Assembly (NCBI GenBank): GCA_003993805.1
Contig: RSEF01000003.1
Span: forward strand, 106,056,138 to 106,120,137
From: Himantopus leucocephalus
Lineage: Eukaryota; Chordata; Aves; Charadriiformes; Recurvirostridae
Length of the DNA: 64,000 bases
Reading direction: 5' to 3'
The position numbers and the translations under genes are program-made. A model generated the notes under the pieces. It was given only the letters and a program-made list of their open reading frames with translations, did no database searches and was not told the DNA's origin. Shown piece after piece: positions 10,851 to 23,000 of this stretch. Position 1 is the stretch's first letter. Each line of letters starts with the position of its first letter.

Positions 10851-12842
10851 TGTTGCTGTGCTTACACGGGGGGATCTAGTGGGGATCTTGAACTGAGAGA
10901 ACAGCCATTGTCTCTCCTAGATGGGAGCAAACGCTGGTCCCTTGCAAGCCGTGTCCTTGCCGCCAGTGCTGCTCTTGGCATTGCTCTGTTCCTGGGCACG
11001 GAGTTGTGCTTGCTTGGCCACAATAGGCACAGGTGTGTTTGCTTTCCCAGACCTCCCGCTCTCCTGGGTGCTTTGCCTTTTGGGTGCCAGCGCGCCGGCT
11101 TGCCCACTGGCTTTGTCTCGATCCTGCCGTTTGCAGGGAGATGTGTTTTAAAGAGCCTGGGCTGGCGGAGGGCACGCAGGAGGACGGCAGCATGGCCGTG
11201 CGTGGAGGAAGCCCTGGTAGAAACCAGCCACGGGGACCTGCAACTGCTTGTGCATCTTGGGGAAGAAAAGTTAGTCCAGGGTGGGTGGACAGCTTCTTTA
11301 ACCAAGCCACTGTCTTCGCCCTTAAGGTTTCTGGTAAAACCGATCCGTTGCCTCATGCAAATATATTTACTTGCTTTAAGAGAGGAGGAAGTCTCCACCT
11401 GCCAAGTCACAGGTTCCAAGGCACTTTGGCATCTCCAGAAAACAAACAACCCTGAGCTTGCTTTTTTTTTCAGGCCAAAGCAGAGTTTGCAGCATGATAT
11501 GCAATCTGAGCATTCAAACCCAAGCTACTGTTTGGGTCTGGGCTGCATTTGGGCTGAAATGATTTGATTTTTGAAGTTGTGGACAGTTCTGCAGAAGAGA
11601 TGGAGGCAAAATAGCACTTGAGAATTTGGGTGTCTTTGATAGACTGAAGTCAGATATGGCTTACGCGCTGCAAAATGACCCAACGGATAGGGACTCTTAA
11701 AAATATCCAAAAATCCTCATTTTTTTGCCTAGCACTGAGCAAACCTGCAGCCACGGGGGTCCTTCCCTCCCACACCCCCTCCCCAGCTTTACCTTCCCCT
11801 CGGGGTGCTCTGCCTCTGCAAGAGACAGCCAGGGTTGCACACAAATAGCTTGATTACAGCTGCATTATTTTATTCTCTCTTCTGCAAACCAGGTAGCAAG
11901 CGGCATTGGGGCAGCCTGCGGGGCTTCAGCTCTCGACACAGGGCGCTCGGCTTCTGAGCGGCACTGCAAGCAAAAAGTGGTGCCGGGCACTTTGCAGTTT
12001 ATAGCCGTGCCTCGGCTTTCCATAAGGAAAAATGCCAAGCTCATGTACCCGGGGGCTTTGACGGAAGGGGGTTTTGCTTCAAGTCTTCATCAGTCACCTT
12101 AAAAAGTACTTTTTCCGCCGTAGGGTTGCTGTAAATAAAAAAAAAAAAAAGGAAAAAATAAAAAGCTGTGATTTGGCATTACCTCTCTACAATATTTTTA
12201 CAAATGCTTTAATGATTTTGTGGGTGTTTCTGGTTTTATGCTAAACTTGGTATTTTAAATGGGTCTGATATTTCAGGGAGTCCTGAGAAGAGAAAGCTAG
12301 AAAAACCCCGGTCAGAGGGGACCGCTGGAGCCAACCCCCTGCTCGGCTTCAAAGGAGTGTTATCCTGGGCTTTACCCCAAACCAGACATCTAAAACAAAA
12401 GGTACAATTAACCATTTTTGGTTTACATTCTCATTTTCAGAAGTTTTTCACAGAATGTTGATTCTTTATTGTCAAGGCTTTGGGGCCGTGTGTACTTCTT
12501 TCTTCCCACGCTTTACATTTAGGACTGCGAGAACCCTTCATACAGCTCCTTTTTTTGTAAAGTAAAATCTCAAACAGCAAGGGAACTTGTATAGCTTTAG
12601 AAATCTTCACAAAATATTCTAGATTTCAACCTTAACGGCCTTGGTTTTTAAAGCCACTCTGAAGGCTTATTTTGGTATCTACTGTACGTTCTCTAAACAG
12701 CTTTGAAAAACGTGATGTCTGTAGATCTGCTTTCTGCTTCTGATCAAGCCAGTGGATCTTTCAAAGAGGAAAAGTGCAAGCATACACGCAGTAGTGTGCG
12801 CAGGGGTGGTAGTTTGTTCCAGAGGGTGCAAATTGTCAGAAT

Positions 12843-13842
12843 NNNNNNNNNNNNNNNNNNNNNNNNNNNNNNNNNNNNNNNNNNNNNNNNNNNNNNNNNN
12901 NNNNNNNNNNNNNNNNNNNNNNNNNNNNNNNNNNNNNNNNNNNNNNNNNNNNNNNNNNNNNNNNNNNNNNNNNNNNNNNNNNNNNNNNNNNNNNNNNNNN
13001 NNNNNNNNNNNNNNNNNNNNNNNNNNNNNNNNNNNNNNNNNNNNNNNNNNNNNNNNNNNNNNNNNNNNNNNNNNNNNNNNNNNNNNNNNNNNNNNNNNNN
13101 NNNNNNNNNNNNNNNNNNNNNNNNNNNNNNNNNNNNNNNNNNNNNNNNNNNNNNNNNNNNNNNNNNNNNNNNNNNNNNNNNNNNNNNNNNNNNNNNNNNN
13201 NNNNNNNNNNNNNNNNNNNNNNNNNNNNNNNNNNNNNNNNNNNNNNNNNNNNNNNNNNNNNNNNNNNNNNNNNNNNNNNNNNNNNNNNNNNNNNNNNNNN
13301 NNNNNNNNNNNNNNNNNNNNNNNNNNNNNNNNNNNNNNNNNNNNNNNNNNNNNNNNNNNNNNNNNNNNNNNNNNNNNNNNNNNNNNNNNNNNNNNNNNNN
13401 NNNNNNNNNNNNNNNNNNNNNNNNNNNNNNNNNNNNNNNNNNNNNNNNNNNNNNNNNNNNNNNNNNNNNNNNNNNNNNNNNNNNNNNNNNNNNNNNNNNN
13501 NNNNNNNNNNNNNNNNNNNNNNNNNNNNNNNNNNNNNNNNNNNNNNNNNNNNNNNNNNNNNNNNNNNNNNNNNNNNNNNNNNNNNNNNNNNNNNNNNNNN
13601 NNNNNNNNNNNNNNNNNNNNNNNNNNNNNNNNNNNNNNNNNNNNNNNNNNNNNNNNNNNNNNNNNNNNNNNNNNNNNNNNNNNNNNNNNNNNNNNNNNNN
13701 NNNNNNNNNNNNNNNNNNNNNNNNNNNNNNNNNNNNNNNNNNNNNNNNNNNNNNNNNNNNNNNNNNNNNNNNNNNNNNNNNNNNNNNNNNNNNNNNNNNN
13801 NNNNNNNNNNNNNNNNNNNNNNNNNNNNNNNNNNNNNNNNNN
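12843..13842. other. Assembly gap, 1,000 N
   Basis: An exact run of 1,000 Ns, so the size is probably nominal. The right edge sits inside a CR1 element, which suggests that the repeat defeated assembly. Open frames reported across it are artefacts. Confidence 0.99.
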
Positions 13843-14015
13843 CTGGCCACGCTGCTGGGGATGCAGCCCGGGATGCGGGTGGCCTTCTGGGCCGCGATCG
13901 CACATTGCCGGCTCATGTTGAGTTTCTAATCAACCAACACCCTCAAGTCCTCCTCAGGGCTGCTCTCCATCCATGCTCCCCCCCCAGCCTGGATTTGTGC
14001 CTGTGTTTAGACTAC
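13843..14015 (-). mobile_element. CR1 LINE fragment abutting the gap
   Basis: CTGGCCACGCTGCTGGGGAT, GCGATCGCACATTGCCGGC and TCATGTTGAGTTTCTAATCA are minus-strand CR1 reverse-transcriptase coding sequence. The 3' end of the element lies in the gap to the left. The copy fades after the GGATTTGTGCCTGTG segment near 14,015. Confidence 0.9.
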
Positions 14016-16787
14016 AGCCTGTCCCCTCCATCACTGCGGGAAGGCTTGATGATACATCTCTACTTATGTCAAATCCTGAATTGTGAAGCTAAGTTCAGAA
14101 AAAAAACCACTGATGAGATGGATTCCCTGTTGTTTAGAATTTCCACGTCTGGCCCTATCTCACGACCTTCGCTCGTGCTTTTGTTAAGCTCTGCGTTTAA
14201 GCAAGATAAGGTGCGGTTTCTACCTCCAGAGCAGCCCCAGCTCCTGCTGGAACATAACTCACGCTGGGCTTCAGTCAACTGAAGGGCAACTGGTCTGGAC
14301 TTTGGGGGGACCATGGGCAGTACTGAGGACCTCCATCACCTGATGGGAGCCGAGAGGACTGGCCCCTTGGCAGGATCAGGCCCTGCAGTAGCTCTGTCCC
14401 ACAGCACGAGGTACCCCCCCGGCAGTATCTCACCTGACTTGCATTAGGCAGCAGCTGGAGTTCTCGCAGCCTGTCCCTGCAATGCGGAACCATTCTCCTG
14501 ATGTGACACCCTCCAGGTAACATCAAGTGACCTGAAGGTTGAACCTGAAGCCCTCTCAGCATCAGGGTGTCACCTTTTGGCTCCTAACGTGGAGGCGGGA
14601 GCTGCGCTGTGGCTGCCACAGGGACAGTTTGTTCTCGTTTCCCACCAGAACTGAGCATGGATTTTCTGGTAATCTAAGAAGAGGATTAAAAAAAAAAAAC
14701 AAAACTCCAAAAACACCACAAGCCTTTTATTTTGATCCCCTTGGTACTTCAAAAGAAAAATTAAATCACCGGTAAGCTGCTAGGACATGCTGTGCTCCCA
14801 GTTCCTCAGCTGGGAGATGGCCAGGCTGTCCTTTTTAAGCCTGGCGAGCTTCTGCCGGCAAAAGCCCTTCCTTGCCTGTGCTGTCAAGGCTTTCCATCTC
14901 AGCGCTTTCAGCGGAGGTTCGCCGCCAGAGGCGCCTTCCCCAGAAAGGTGTCGGACCCCCACGGCCAGCTGAGCCAGCAGGTTGTTTTCTCTCCCGGAGA
15001 AGGCAGCCCTTTCCAAACCGTCCGGTGCTAGGGCAGAGTTGGGCGCTACCCCCACCAGCGCGGTACCCGCAGCGCTGGCCCCCTCGCCCCGTTTTATTCG
15101 AGGTGACGGCGCCCGTTTATGCAGGGTGGAACGGGAGGAAGCACAACGGGCGTTTGACAGCGAGCAAACAACCCCAAAAGCGTCGTGTCGTGTTCAGAGC
15201 CTCTCCCGCCCGCTGCAAGGGTTCGGGTACGCGCCGTTGGTTCCCGTTGGTAGTCACCGGGCGGATGCGTGCTGCGAGCCTGCGGTTTGTGGCTAATGGT
15301 AGATTACTGGGAAAAGATGCTTTGAATGTCTGTGCCCTTGGCTTTCGCGGCGTAACTGGAGAAGGAGAAGAGCACCACTAAAAATACTTACGCGTTCGAT
15401 CTAACGTTTTGTCTCTGAGGGAGAGCAAAGGATTCACAAAGTGGAGCCAAGGCTGTATATTATTACAAGCAATAAACCTACTGGAGTCTGTGCCTTGCTA
15501 AAGCTAAATTATGAGGCGCGCTTCCCAAACCCTGCAGCAAGCACATGAGTGGGAAGACTGGAAAAATCGCGCGGCAGCTTTGCTTAAATCTGAGCAGTTT
15601 GATAAAAGAAAAAAAAAAGTAAAGAACAGTAGAACGCCCTGTGTTGTTGCATTCACAGACTTGAGGTTTTCTGTAAGGGGTGGTGACTGGTTGGAGCGAG
15701 GAAGCTGCACGGGGCAGCTAAGTGGGATGTCTTTACGTTAAGCGCGTGAATTTCTGCTACAGTAAGCTGCCGTGAAATAGTTACGTCTGGTGCTGTGAAG
15801 GCCGTGTAAGGGGAGGTAAAAGTCACGGTAATATCGCTGCTGCAGTTGGCAGGGCAGCCTGGCATCCGAAGGGACCGGCTCGGGGTGATGCTCTGTACTA
15901 GGTGACGTTTTCAAGGCTGCCTTCAAAACCAGCCAGGCTCTCTGCAAGCCGCCAAGCTGCACCAGGGTAAGGCATCGTGGTAAGAGCATCTGGCGAGAGT
16001 GGGTTTGAGCCCGAGGCTGTGCCTGCTGCCGGGCGAGGTTCAGCCCCGGGGCGGGAGGGAAGAGCGCTGCCGTCCATCCAGGGGGCTCGGCAGGCGACGC
16101 CGTCCCCATCCCTCCACCCAGGCAGGCTGCGAGCCCGTCTGTGCTGCACGAGGCCTCAGGGTGGCGTGAACTTGCCCCCTTAGGTCGGGAAAATGTTGAA
16201 CCCGCGTGAGTGAATGCTCAAGTCTGGTTTCTAACCATTTCCAAAGCGGAGGAGAGCTGGGCTGGGGTTCCTGGCGTTCAGTCCTGAGCTTAGCACATGT
16301 TGTAAGTCTGCTCTGCTGGCAGAGAGGTTGCCCCGTCGGTTTTAGTCTTCAGCTCTAGTTTCGGAGCTGGAGAAGAAGGAGCGCACAACCACCCAGGTGA
16401 TGGCTGAGGGCCCGGCAGCTCCCCAGGCGGCCGCTGCGGTGAGAAAGCAGCTTGGCACCCGCCTCAGGGCTTCGGCCCTTGGGATCGGTGCTGCCTGTCG
16501 TGCCAAGGGGCTGTTTGCATTTGCTGTCTCCCGGGGCACACGCAGCACCAGGGCTGAGCAGAAACGAGGTCTTGGGGACAGCAGGAACCTGAACTGACAG
16601 CACGCTAAGATTAATTTGCTGTGACTTAAATCGGCCGGTTAAGAAGCACTGAAGGGAAGGAGAAGGAAAAGCTGTAAGGAGAGCAGTGTGGTCTGGGAGT
16701 GTCCGGCGGATTCAGAGCGTACTTTCCAAAATCCAGTTATCTTGTGAAGATAGCTTCGCACTAAGAAGCATTTGTTGACTGCAGATA

Positions 16788-16807
16788 TTTATGTCTGCAG
16801 ACATAAA
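16788..16807. repeat. 20-bp perfect palindrome
   Basis: TTTATGTCTGCAGACATAAA reads identically on both strands and is centred on a PstI-type CTGCAG core. A looser CTGCAGATA copy lies just upstream (16,780). It could bind a dimeric protein or form a hairpin; function is unknown. Confidence 0.75.
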
Positions 16808-17159
16808 AATTTCAATCAGCCCCTGTTTTGAAGGGAAGAAGAGCAGCTGAGAAAACATTTGCCCTTTTTCAAAGAGCTTTATTTACGTTGGGATCAGAGT
16901 GATTCAGCACGGAGGCACCAGCCGGGGCTGGAGGCAATGCTGCACTTCCCTGGAAGACAGGGTTGAGGATTATAATGAGAGTGGAATTTAATCCTGCTGT
17001 ATTTCACTTAAAAGATTTAGCAAAGTGCCTCCAATTTACTCCAGCGACTTCTCCAAGGACGGGGATGGCCTCAGGCTTTGAAGGAGTGAAACACTGGGTA
17101 GCTTGTGTGACGGAAACATTTTGAGAGGTAGCTGTGGTCAGCCGGAGAACGGGAGGAAT

Positions 17160-17384
17160 CTTCCCGTGCTTGCAATCTTTGCCCCGGTCTCCCCTGGCTG
17201 CGGCTGGCCCCCCCCCGGCCGGTGTCTTGGCGGGGCTGCGAAGCGGCGCTGTGCCTCTTGCCGGTAGCCGTAGGACTGCCAGCGCGCCAGCCCGCGCCCG
17301 AGCAGCCGAGGCTGCGTGGGCGTGCGGAGGGCTGGGGCGGCGGGGGGGGGAGCGGCAGCGAGAGGAGCAGGACTGCATGCAAAT
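17160..17384. promoter_or_regulatory. CpG-island-like patch with octamer motif
   Basis: A dense GC and CpG block (GCGCGCC-like and GGCCGG runs, plus C9 and G10 runs) is followed at 17377-17384 by a perfect ATGCAAAT octamer, the POU/Oct factor site. The combination can mark a promoter or enhancer. No attached exon is recognised, so this is a candidate only. Confidence 0.3.
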
Positions 17385-19550
17385 GCTGTTTTCTGCAGCA
17401 TTTCCTGGCGTTTTCGGTGACTAGCGATGAACTAGCTACGCAGGAAAAGGCACGTTAAAAGGAGCACCCAAGCGGCTGCGGTAGCTGGCTGTCGTGCGGA
17501 TGCCAACGGGGGGCAAGAACATTTAAGCACGAGCCAGTTGCTTTCTGTCCCCCCCCACCTTATCTGACTTGAAGTTTAACTTACGGAACACGATGCTGGC
17601 TTTAACGCTTGGGGAAAAAATTATGAATATCCACCCCAGTGCAAGGCTGCATGGCTCCATCTGGCTTCGCACGTCCCTTGGGTGGCCGGGAGCCTCAGAC
17701 CGAGGGGTCGGACCAGGCATGGTCGGCGAAGCTGCTCAGAGGAGAACGAGAAGATGCTGTCACCCGCTGGTGGCACTGGGAGACAACCAAAAGACAACTG
17801 GGCCAAAGCTGGCAAAAAAAAAAAACAAACCCAAAGCCAACCCTCAGGAATTTCATGGCAACCAGGGAACGATTTCTAGCAGAGAAACTGTCCTCACCCT
17901 GCAGTTACGTGGTGTGATGAAGACTGGATGAAGCTGCGGCTGCGGTGAGTCAATGGCAGGCACGGAGCTGCGTGGAGAAGTCAAGGTTCAGCGGCGGTGC
18001 CACACACGAGCCTTAAAATGCCGGGGAGCATCACACAAAACACTGGTGCAGCAATCCCATACAACAAGGACAGCACGAAACGGCCTTTCAGGTTAATCCT
18101 GGGTAGAAACGTGTGTCGGGCTCTTCCACGCTGATTTACCGTCCCTGCCTTCTACAAAAAACCGTCTCCTCTGGGTGCTTTGAGGGAGCCGCTTGGTCCA
18201 CCACCTATTGCCCTGCAGCGGAGGCGCGGGGCACTCGAGAAGGTGGGACGCGGCTGTGTTAAGCCTCTGGGGGATGCTGAAAAACCAGCTCTTCTGCCTT
18301 CCTCCTGCCCAGCACCGCCTGCCGGATTTGCCGAGCGCCTCGAACTCAAAGGCGAGCGAAGGGCTCTCTGACGAGGGATGGGTACTTTTTGGGTATAACC
18401 ACCTGTGCTGTTCAACCAACCGAATCGGGATTGGGTTTTGAATGGGATGAGGCCAAGCAGCCTCTCCCATGATGCGAGGGAAGCCTTAATCACGTTTTGC
18501 CTGGCTGACGGCTCCTGAGCATGGATTTTGCTGGAGCATGGGAGGCAGAGAGAGCAGAGCAGAGTTTAACCCCCGCCTTTTAAAATGGGCAGGTTTAAGG
18601 GGGGAAGGCAGCAGCAGCAGTGCGTGTTGGGGGAGCGCTCTGTCCCCGACGGAGATGTATATACATGGCACAGACAAACGGGATTTACAGGCGCCGGCTT
18701 CCTGGCCCTGCTTTCCAAGAGCGGGAGCATCAGGAGTGCACAAAAGACTGCGAAAAATAGCTCGAAAGAATAAAAACATTTGCAAACCTGCCTGTTCTCC
18801 AGGCACTCCTGGGAGAACATAAACAGAGTGTTTGGAAAAAAAAACCCCGACACCTCCCTCTCCTCCTTTATTAACAGTTCAACCTGCTGAAAATACGTTA
18901 TTTGACTTAAAAAGCAGTCTGGGAACCTAAACATCGCCCTCATCTGTGCAGCTCCAGTGTCTCCCAGCCAGTCCTAAAGCCCGCAGGCAGTTTTCTGTCT
19001 TCGCTTCCCAGGCAGCAGCAGCAGCGATGCTGCGTAGACCCACCCGCCGCAAGATGGTCCGTTTTCTTTTACGATGTTTGTAATTAAGAGCTCCGCTTCC
19101 CTGGTGATGTGTCTCCTATAAAGCATTAAAAATAAAGCCATTAAATAAACGAGGCACCGTCACCACTCTTGAAAAACAAAACAAACCAGCAAAAAAAAAA
19201 ACCCCGTGCACTGGAAGGAAGCAGAGTTTGGGCTGCCTTTCCAGGCTCGGGACGCTGCTTCTGCAGATACGAACATTTCTGGGCAGGCATTTGCCAACGC
19301 AGTCGAAGCGGCGGAGCAGAGTTACCACCCCGCCGTTATCCGCACCAGCTCCAACCCTCAATTAAATCTGGGGTTTGTGGCCTTCGGACGGCAGCCACCC
19401 CGCTTTCCCAGCCAAGGCCACGCTCGAGAAAGCAAAGCAGATGCAAGAACAGACTTGTGCCTGCTTTTGATAATGGCCCTCTAGCTTTTCTTCCCGTTTT
19501 TCTCCACTGCTGCTCAGCCAGCGCAACCTCGTGCCCGGCGGCTGGGTGCT

Positions 19551-19597
19551 CCCTCCAGCTGTGCCCTCCAGCTGTGCCCTCCAGCTGTGCCCTCCGG
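19551..19597 (+). repeat. 13-bp minisatellite, 3 copies plus partial
   Basis: CCCTCCAGCTGTG is repeated three times exactly (19551-19589), then CCCTCCGG. The unit is not a multiple of three, and with three short copies it argues against the overlapping open frames being constrained coding sequence. Confidence 0.85.
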
Positions 19598-20000
19598 CCC
19601 AGCACGCGGATGCTGGTGGTGGTGTTGTGGTGGCAGCCGGCTCTCCCGGCTCCAGCCCGGTGGCAGACCTCTGCTTGCCACGAGCCGCTGAGCTGGTGCC
19701 AGCCTCCGAGCACAGGCACCGTAATAGTTAGGAAAAAGGGAATAAAACCCGTTAGAGTTAGTATCCAGTTATGCCGTGCCTTCAGTAGGTGTGACTCCAT
19801 GCTGCCCTGAAGAAACGGGTCCAGAAGCGCTTACCCCCTTGCTGCTTGCTCTTCCTTAGCCTCCCTTAAATTTGCCTGGAAAATCCCCGTGGTGGGGCAG
19901 CACGGCCGGTCTGCGGAAGAGAAGAGCAGAGCTTTGGGACCCTCCACCCATGACCCTTGCTGTCGGACACCTTGGCAGGCTACAGGCTACTAAAACAAGG

Positions 20001-23000
20001 CAGCTCTTGCTCTAAAGAAGCTTGATGTGACTCATCCCGGCGATTAGATGAGAGGAGAGGATTCCTGAGGGCGGATTTGCTCCTGCTGTGCAGGGTTATG
20101 CAGGCGTAGGAGGGCTGCTCCTCCCGCCTTTCCAACAGACCCCCTCGGGTGGCTGCATTTCAAGAGGAGAGAAGCCACCAGCGACAAGACCTGGGGCAGC
20201 CTCCCCCCGAGGAGCGCAGGCAGAGTCCAGCTGCCCTGAAGGTCCTTGGTGAAGCTCTGTAGTGCGATTCATTTAAAACCAACAGTGCAACCCTGGAGAA
20301 ACCTTCTCTGCAGCCGTTTTGTTCACAAACAAGACACAACCGGCATAATTTCTCTAATGCGCTTCATTCGTAAAGCAACAAAACCCCATAATTAAAAGAC
20401 AACTTATTTTATTGTGTTTGGGTTAGAACATTTCTCAACCCAGCTGATGGAAAGGGAATTTAGGACCCTCATTTTGAAGTCAGCAGAGCTTTGAGCCTCA
20501 AAGGAGCTGCTGACCTTATCAGGCTGGCTCTGCCACCCCTTCTTCGCCGGACCTTTCTTCAGACACACAAGCGATTCGAGGCAAAGAATTGTCTGCAATG
20601 CCTCCAAACTGGCTTTGCTGTGTCCCCCCCGCCGCTGCTATTGCGTAAGAAGAAATAACAGGGACGGCCAGCACGGATCAGAGCTGGTAGCAAGATCAGA
20701 GCTGCCAGCCTGGACCAGCCGCCACCGGCGGGACTAGGGCCAGGAGCAACATGTGAATGCCCTGGAAAGTCAACCAGCTGCCAAAGCTTTCAAAGGCTCG
20801 GGGACCTCGGTGTGAGGGGAGCGAGCAGCAGGCAGGCACAAGATAATCCCGCCGATCAACCATGGGAAAGTGCAAGAAAAGTTTGAGAATGTCTGAAATT
20901 GGGGAATTTTTTTTTTTTTTTTTAAAGGTCTGCCGGAGTCGTTCGGGAGCGGCTGTGATTGCCTTCGGGGGCCAGATCCGAAGCCCAGGAAAAAGCTAAC
21001 CAAAATTAAAAAATCCATACCAAATAATAAAAAATAAAATACACGCCCATAAAAGTGTGACTGCATTCCTACAGCTATGAGATCAGACCAGGGGTCGGAA
21101 CTTGTTCTTGGACTTGTGCGGCTCCCGTGGGTCCTACAGGAAAGCAATCTGCAGGGAGTTTGGCTGTTTTCATTTTTCCAGAGGCACAACTTATTCAAAA
21201 AATACAACAATAACCCCCAAAAGCCGTTTATTAAGTGGAAGGACTTGTTTGCAGAGCAGAAGTGGAAGGGCCGGGAGGCAGCTGGAGCTCCAAATGAAGA
21301 GAGCAACCCCTGACACAGGGGAGTCCGGCTCTCCTGCCCACCAGGCAGCTAAACCTCCTGGCACAGGGGCAGGTGAGCGTAAGCGTGTCCCAGGGAGAGC
21401 TGCTGCCGGACACCCCCGCTCTCCCTCAACTCTGAGTCCTTTCAGAAGACCAGCGCTGACAAACGCACTCGGTACGAGAGTATTGAGTCAAGGCTTTCCG
21501 ATTCTCTTCCTGAAGGACCAGCCACTGACCGCTGCTGGAGACGGGGTCTGGGCTGAACAGCTCTTTGGCCTGGCTCAGCACGGCAACTCTTGCTTAAACG
21601 ATCCCTCCTCATCTTGTGATTCACGAAATAGCTTCTGAAGACCGTTACGGAGAAGATAAGCAAGGACGCTACGCAATGTTTCCAGGAGCTCCTGAAGGCA
21701 ACGTGTAGTGAGATCTAAACATGGGCATCAGCTGGGCCTGAAAGTTCTTTCACTTGCAGTAACTCGGATGAAATCCTTACCCTCATTCAAGGCACCACTT
21801 CCAGACAGTGGGAGATTCTCCTAGTTTAGGAGACGAAAAAGAGGACCGCAATGAGGTTAGGTTGTGCTTCAATCTTGCCAAGGCTGGAGCAGAAGAAACC
21901 ACCCACCACGGCAGCCCCAACTTGTCAAGGCCACAAGCTCTACCCTGCACCACCGAATCAAATATGGTGAGCGTTGACAACAATTTAAACGGGAGGTTAA
22001 ATCTGATCCTGCTTAGAAGGAGCAGCTGGCCAAATATGACCGAAGCAATAGAAGAAGGATGCCAGACAGGAGCCCATGAACCAAGGCATGAACCTCTCTG
22101 TTTCTATCACAAGGTCAACTGTGGTCAACTCACAGGAGCAGTGGGAAGACACAGTGCTCTCTCCGTCCTTGTCCCTCCCAAGAAAGCAGAGTAGGGTACA
22201 ACGATGTGATATGCATGTCACCAACCATCTGCCGTCTCGAAGACTCCAGCCTGCAACACACTCAGTATTTTTTTTGGTTTACAAACTATTTCTGGGAATA
22301 CCAACCTATCATTTCAGGAGAGGAGACCCCCTCCTCGTGTCTTCCGCAAGCGGTATTCTGATTTATTGTGACCAGAGAGCTACAGAGCCAAACGCTCTGG
22401 GCAAAGGCATGCAGCCAAGTCCTGGAAACGTGGGGCTTTGCACATTAGTGCTAGAACGGGCGCGCTGAACCTGCTGATGAGATACAGGGATGAACCCTTT
22501 CGAGCAGCCCGGTAATTTTCCATATCGTGTGGAAAACAGCACTAGACAACAATGATCACCCTGCTTCTCCCGCGGCGCTGCTTTTACTGCTGCACCCATA
22601 GGTGAGGAGGACACCGGGCTGCTCCCTGGGCACCGGGCGCCCACGGTGGCCACCTTACTTGTGTCAGGTTTGACGTGGATGAATCTACGCTTTTGGTGCT
22701 TTGCTTTGCCGGTTGCGTGGAATCAGGTTACAAAAAGCGCTGTAGTGCTTGAAAAAAAAAAAACAACAAACCCGCCACAGTGCTTAGCCTGGTCTTGTCT
22801 CAGCGGAAATGCTATTTTATTTAAATAAGTGATCATTCATAGTACTGAGATAATGAATGCAGGATTACAAGAAGAGTCTCCATGTCTGGATACACCAGTG
22901 CTTTAGGCAAGAGGAGAATAATATTTCAAGGTTGGAAGACATAAACGTGCAAAAAATAAGTCCCCTTTTTTGCACAGCGAGTGCTTGTTGCCGGCCTTAG

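Larger units (their letters stand above)
6929..12842. other. Non-coding stretch up to the first gap
   Basis: Apart from the repeats and the coding-like fragment listed separately, nothing recognisable is present. Between about 7.98 and 9.15 kb the DNA is AT-rich, while 9.5-11.5 kb is GC-richer with long overlapping open frames on both strands (for example 10908-11567 plus and 10862-11449 minus). Neither of those two shows domain motifs, and because each is open through the other I treat both as chance. Confidence 0.5.
14016..20000. other. GC- and CpG-rich non-coding stretch
   Basis: GC-rich DNA with frequent CpG, especially 14,880-15,300 and 17,160-17,375. Frames such as 14872-15381 (plus, 169 codons) are open because stops are rare at this composition; they carry no known domain. 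A 20-bp palindrome and a 13-bp minisatellite are listed separately. No exon with convincing splice sites and a recognisable product was found. Confidence 0.5.

Noticed and set aside
10862..11567. Long open frames on both strands (195 codons minus, 219 codons plus).
   Set aside because: They overlap antisense in GC-rich DNA, show no domain, no splice context and biased low-complexity composition. Lack of stops is explained by composition.
12679..13929. Very long frames spanning the first N gap (also across 32.6-33.6 kb and 52.4-52.5 kb).
   Set aside because: They consist almost entirely of unknown residues from N bases.
14872..15381. 169-codon plus-strand frame in a CpG-rich block.
   Set aside because: Arginine- and proline-rich as expected from GC-rich non-coding DNA; a second overlapping frame is also open and no family is recognised.
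15960..16020. A tRNA-like string (GGGTTTGAGCCCGAG).
   Set aside because: No matching A box, acceptor stem or anticodon arm could be folded around it.
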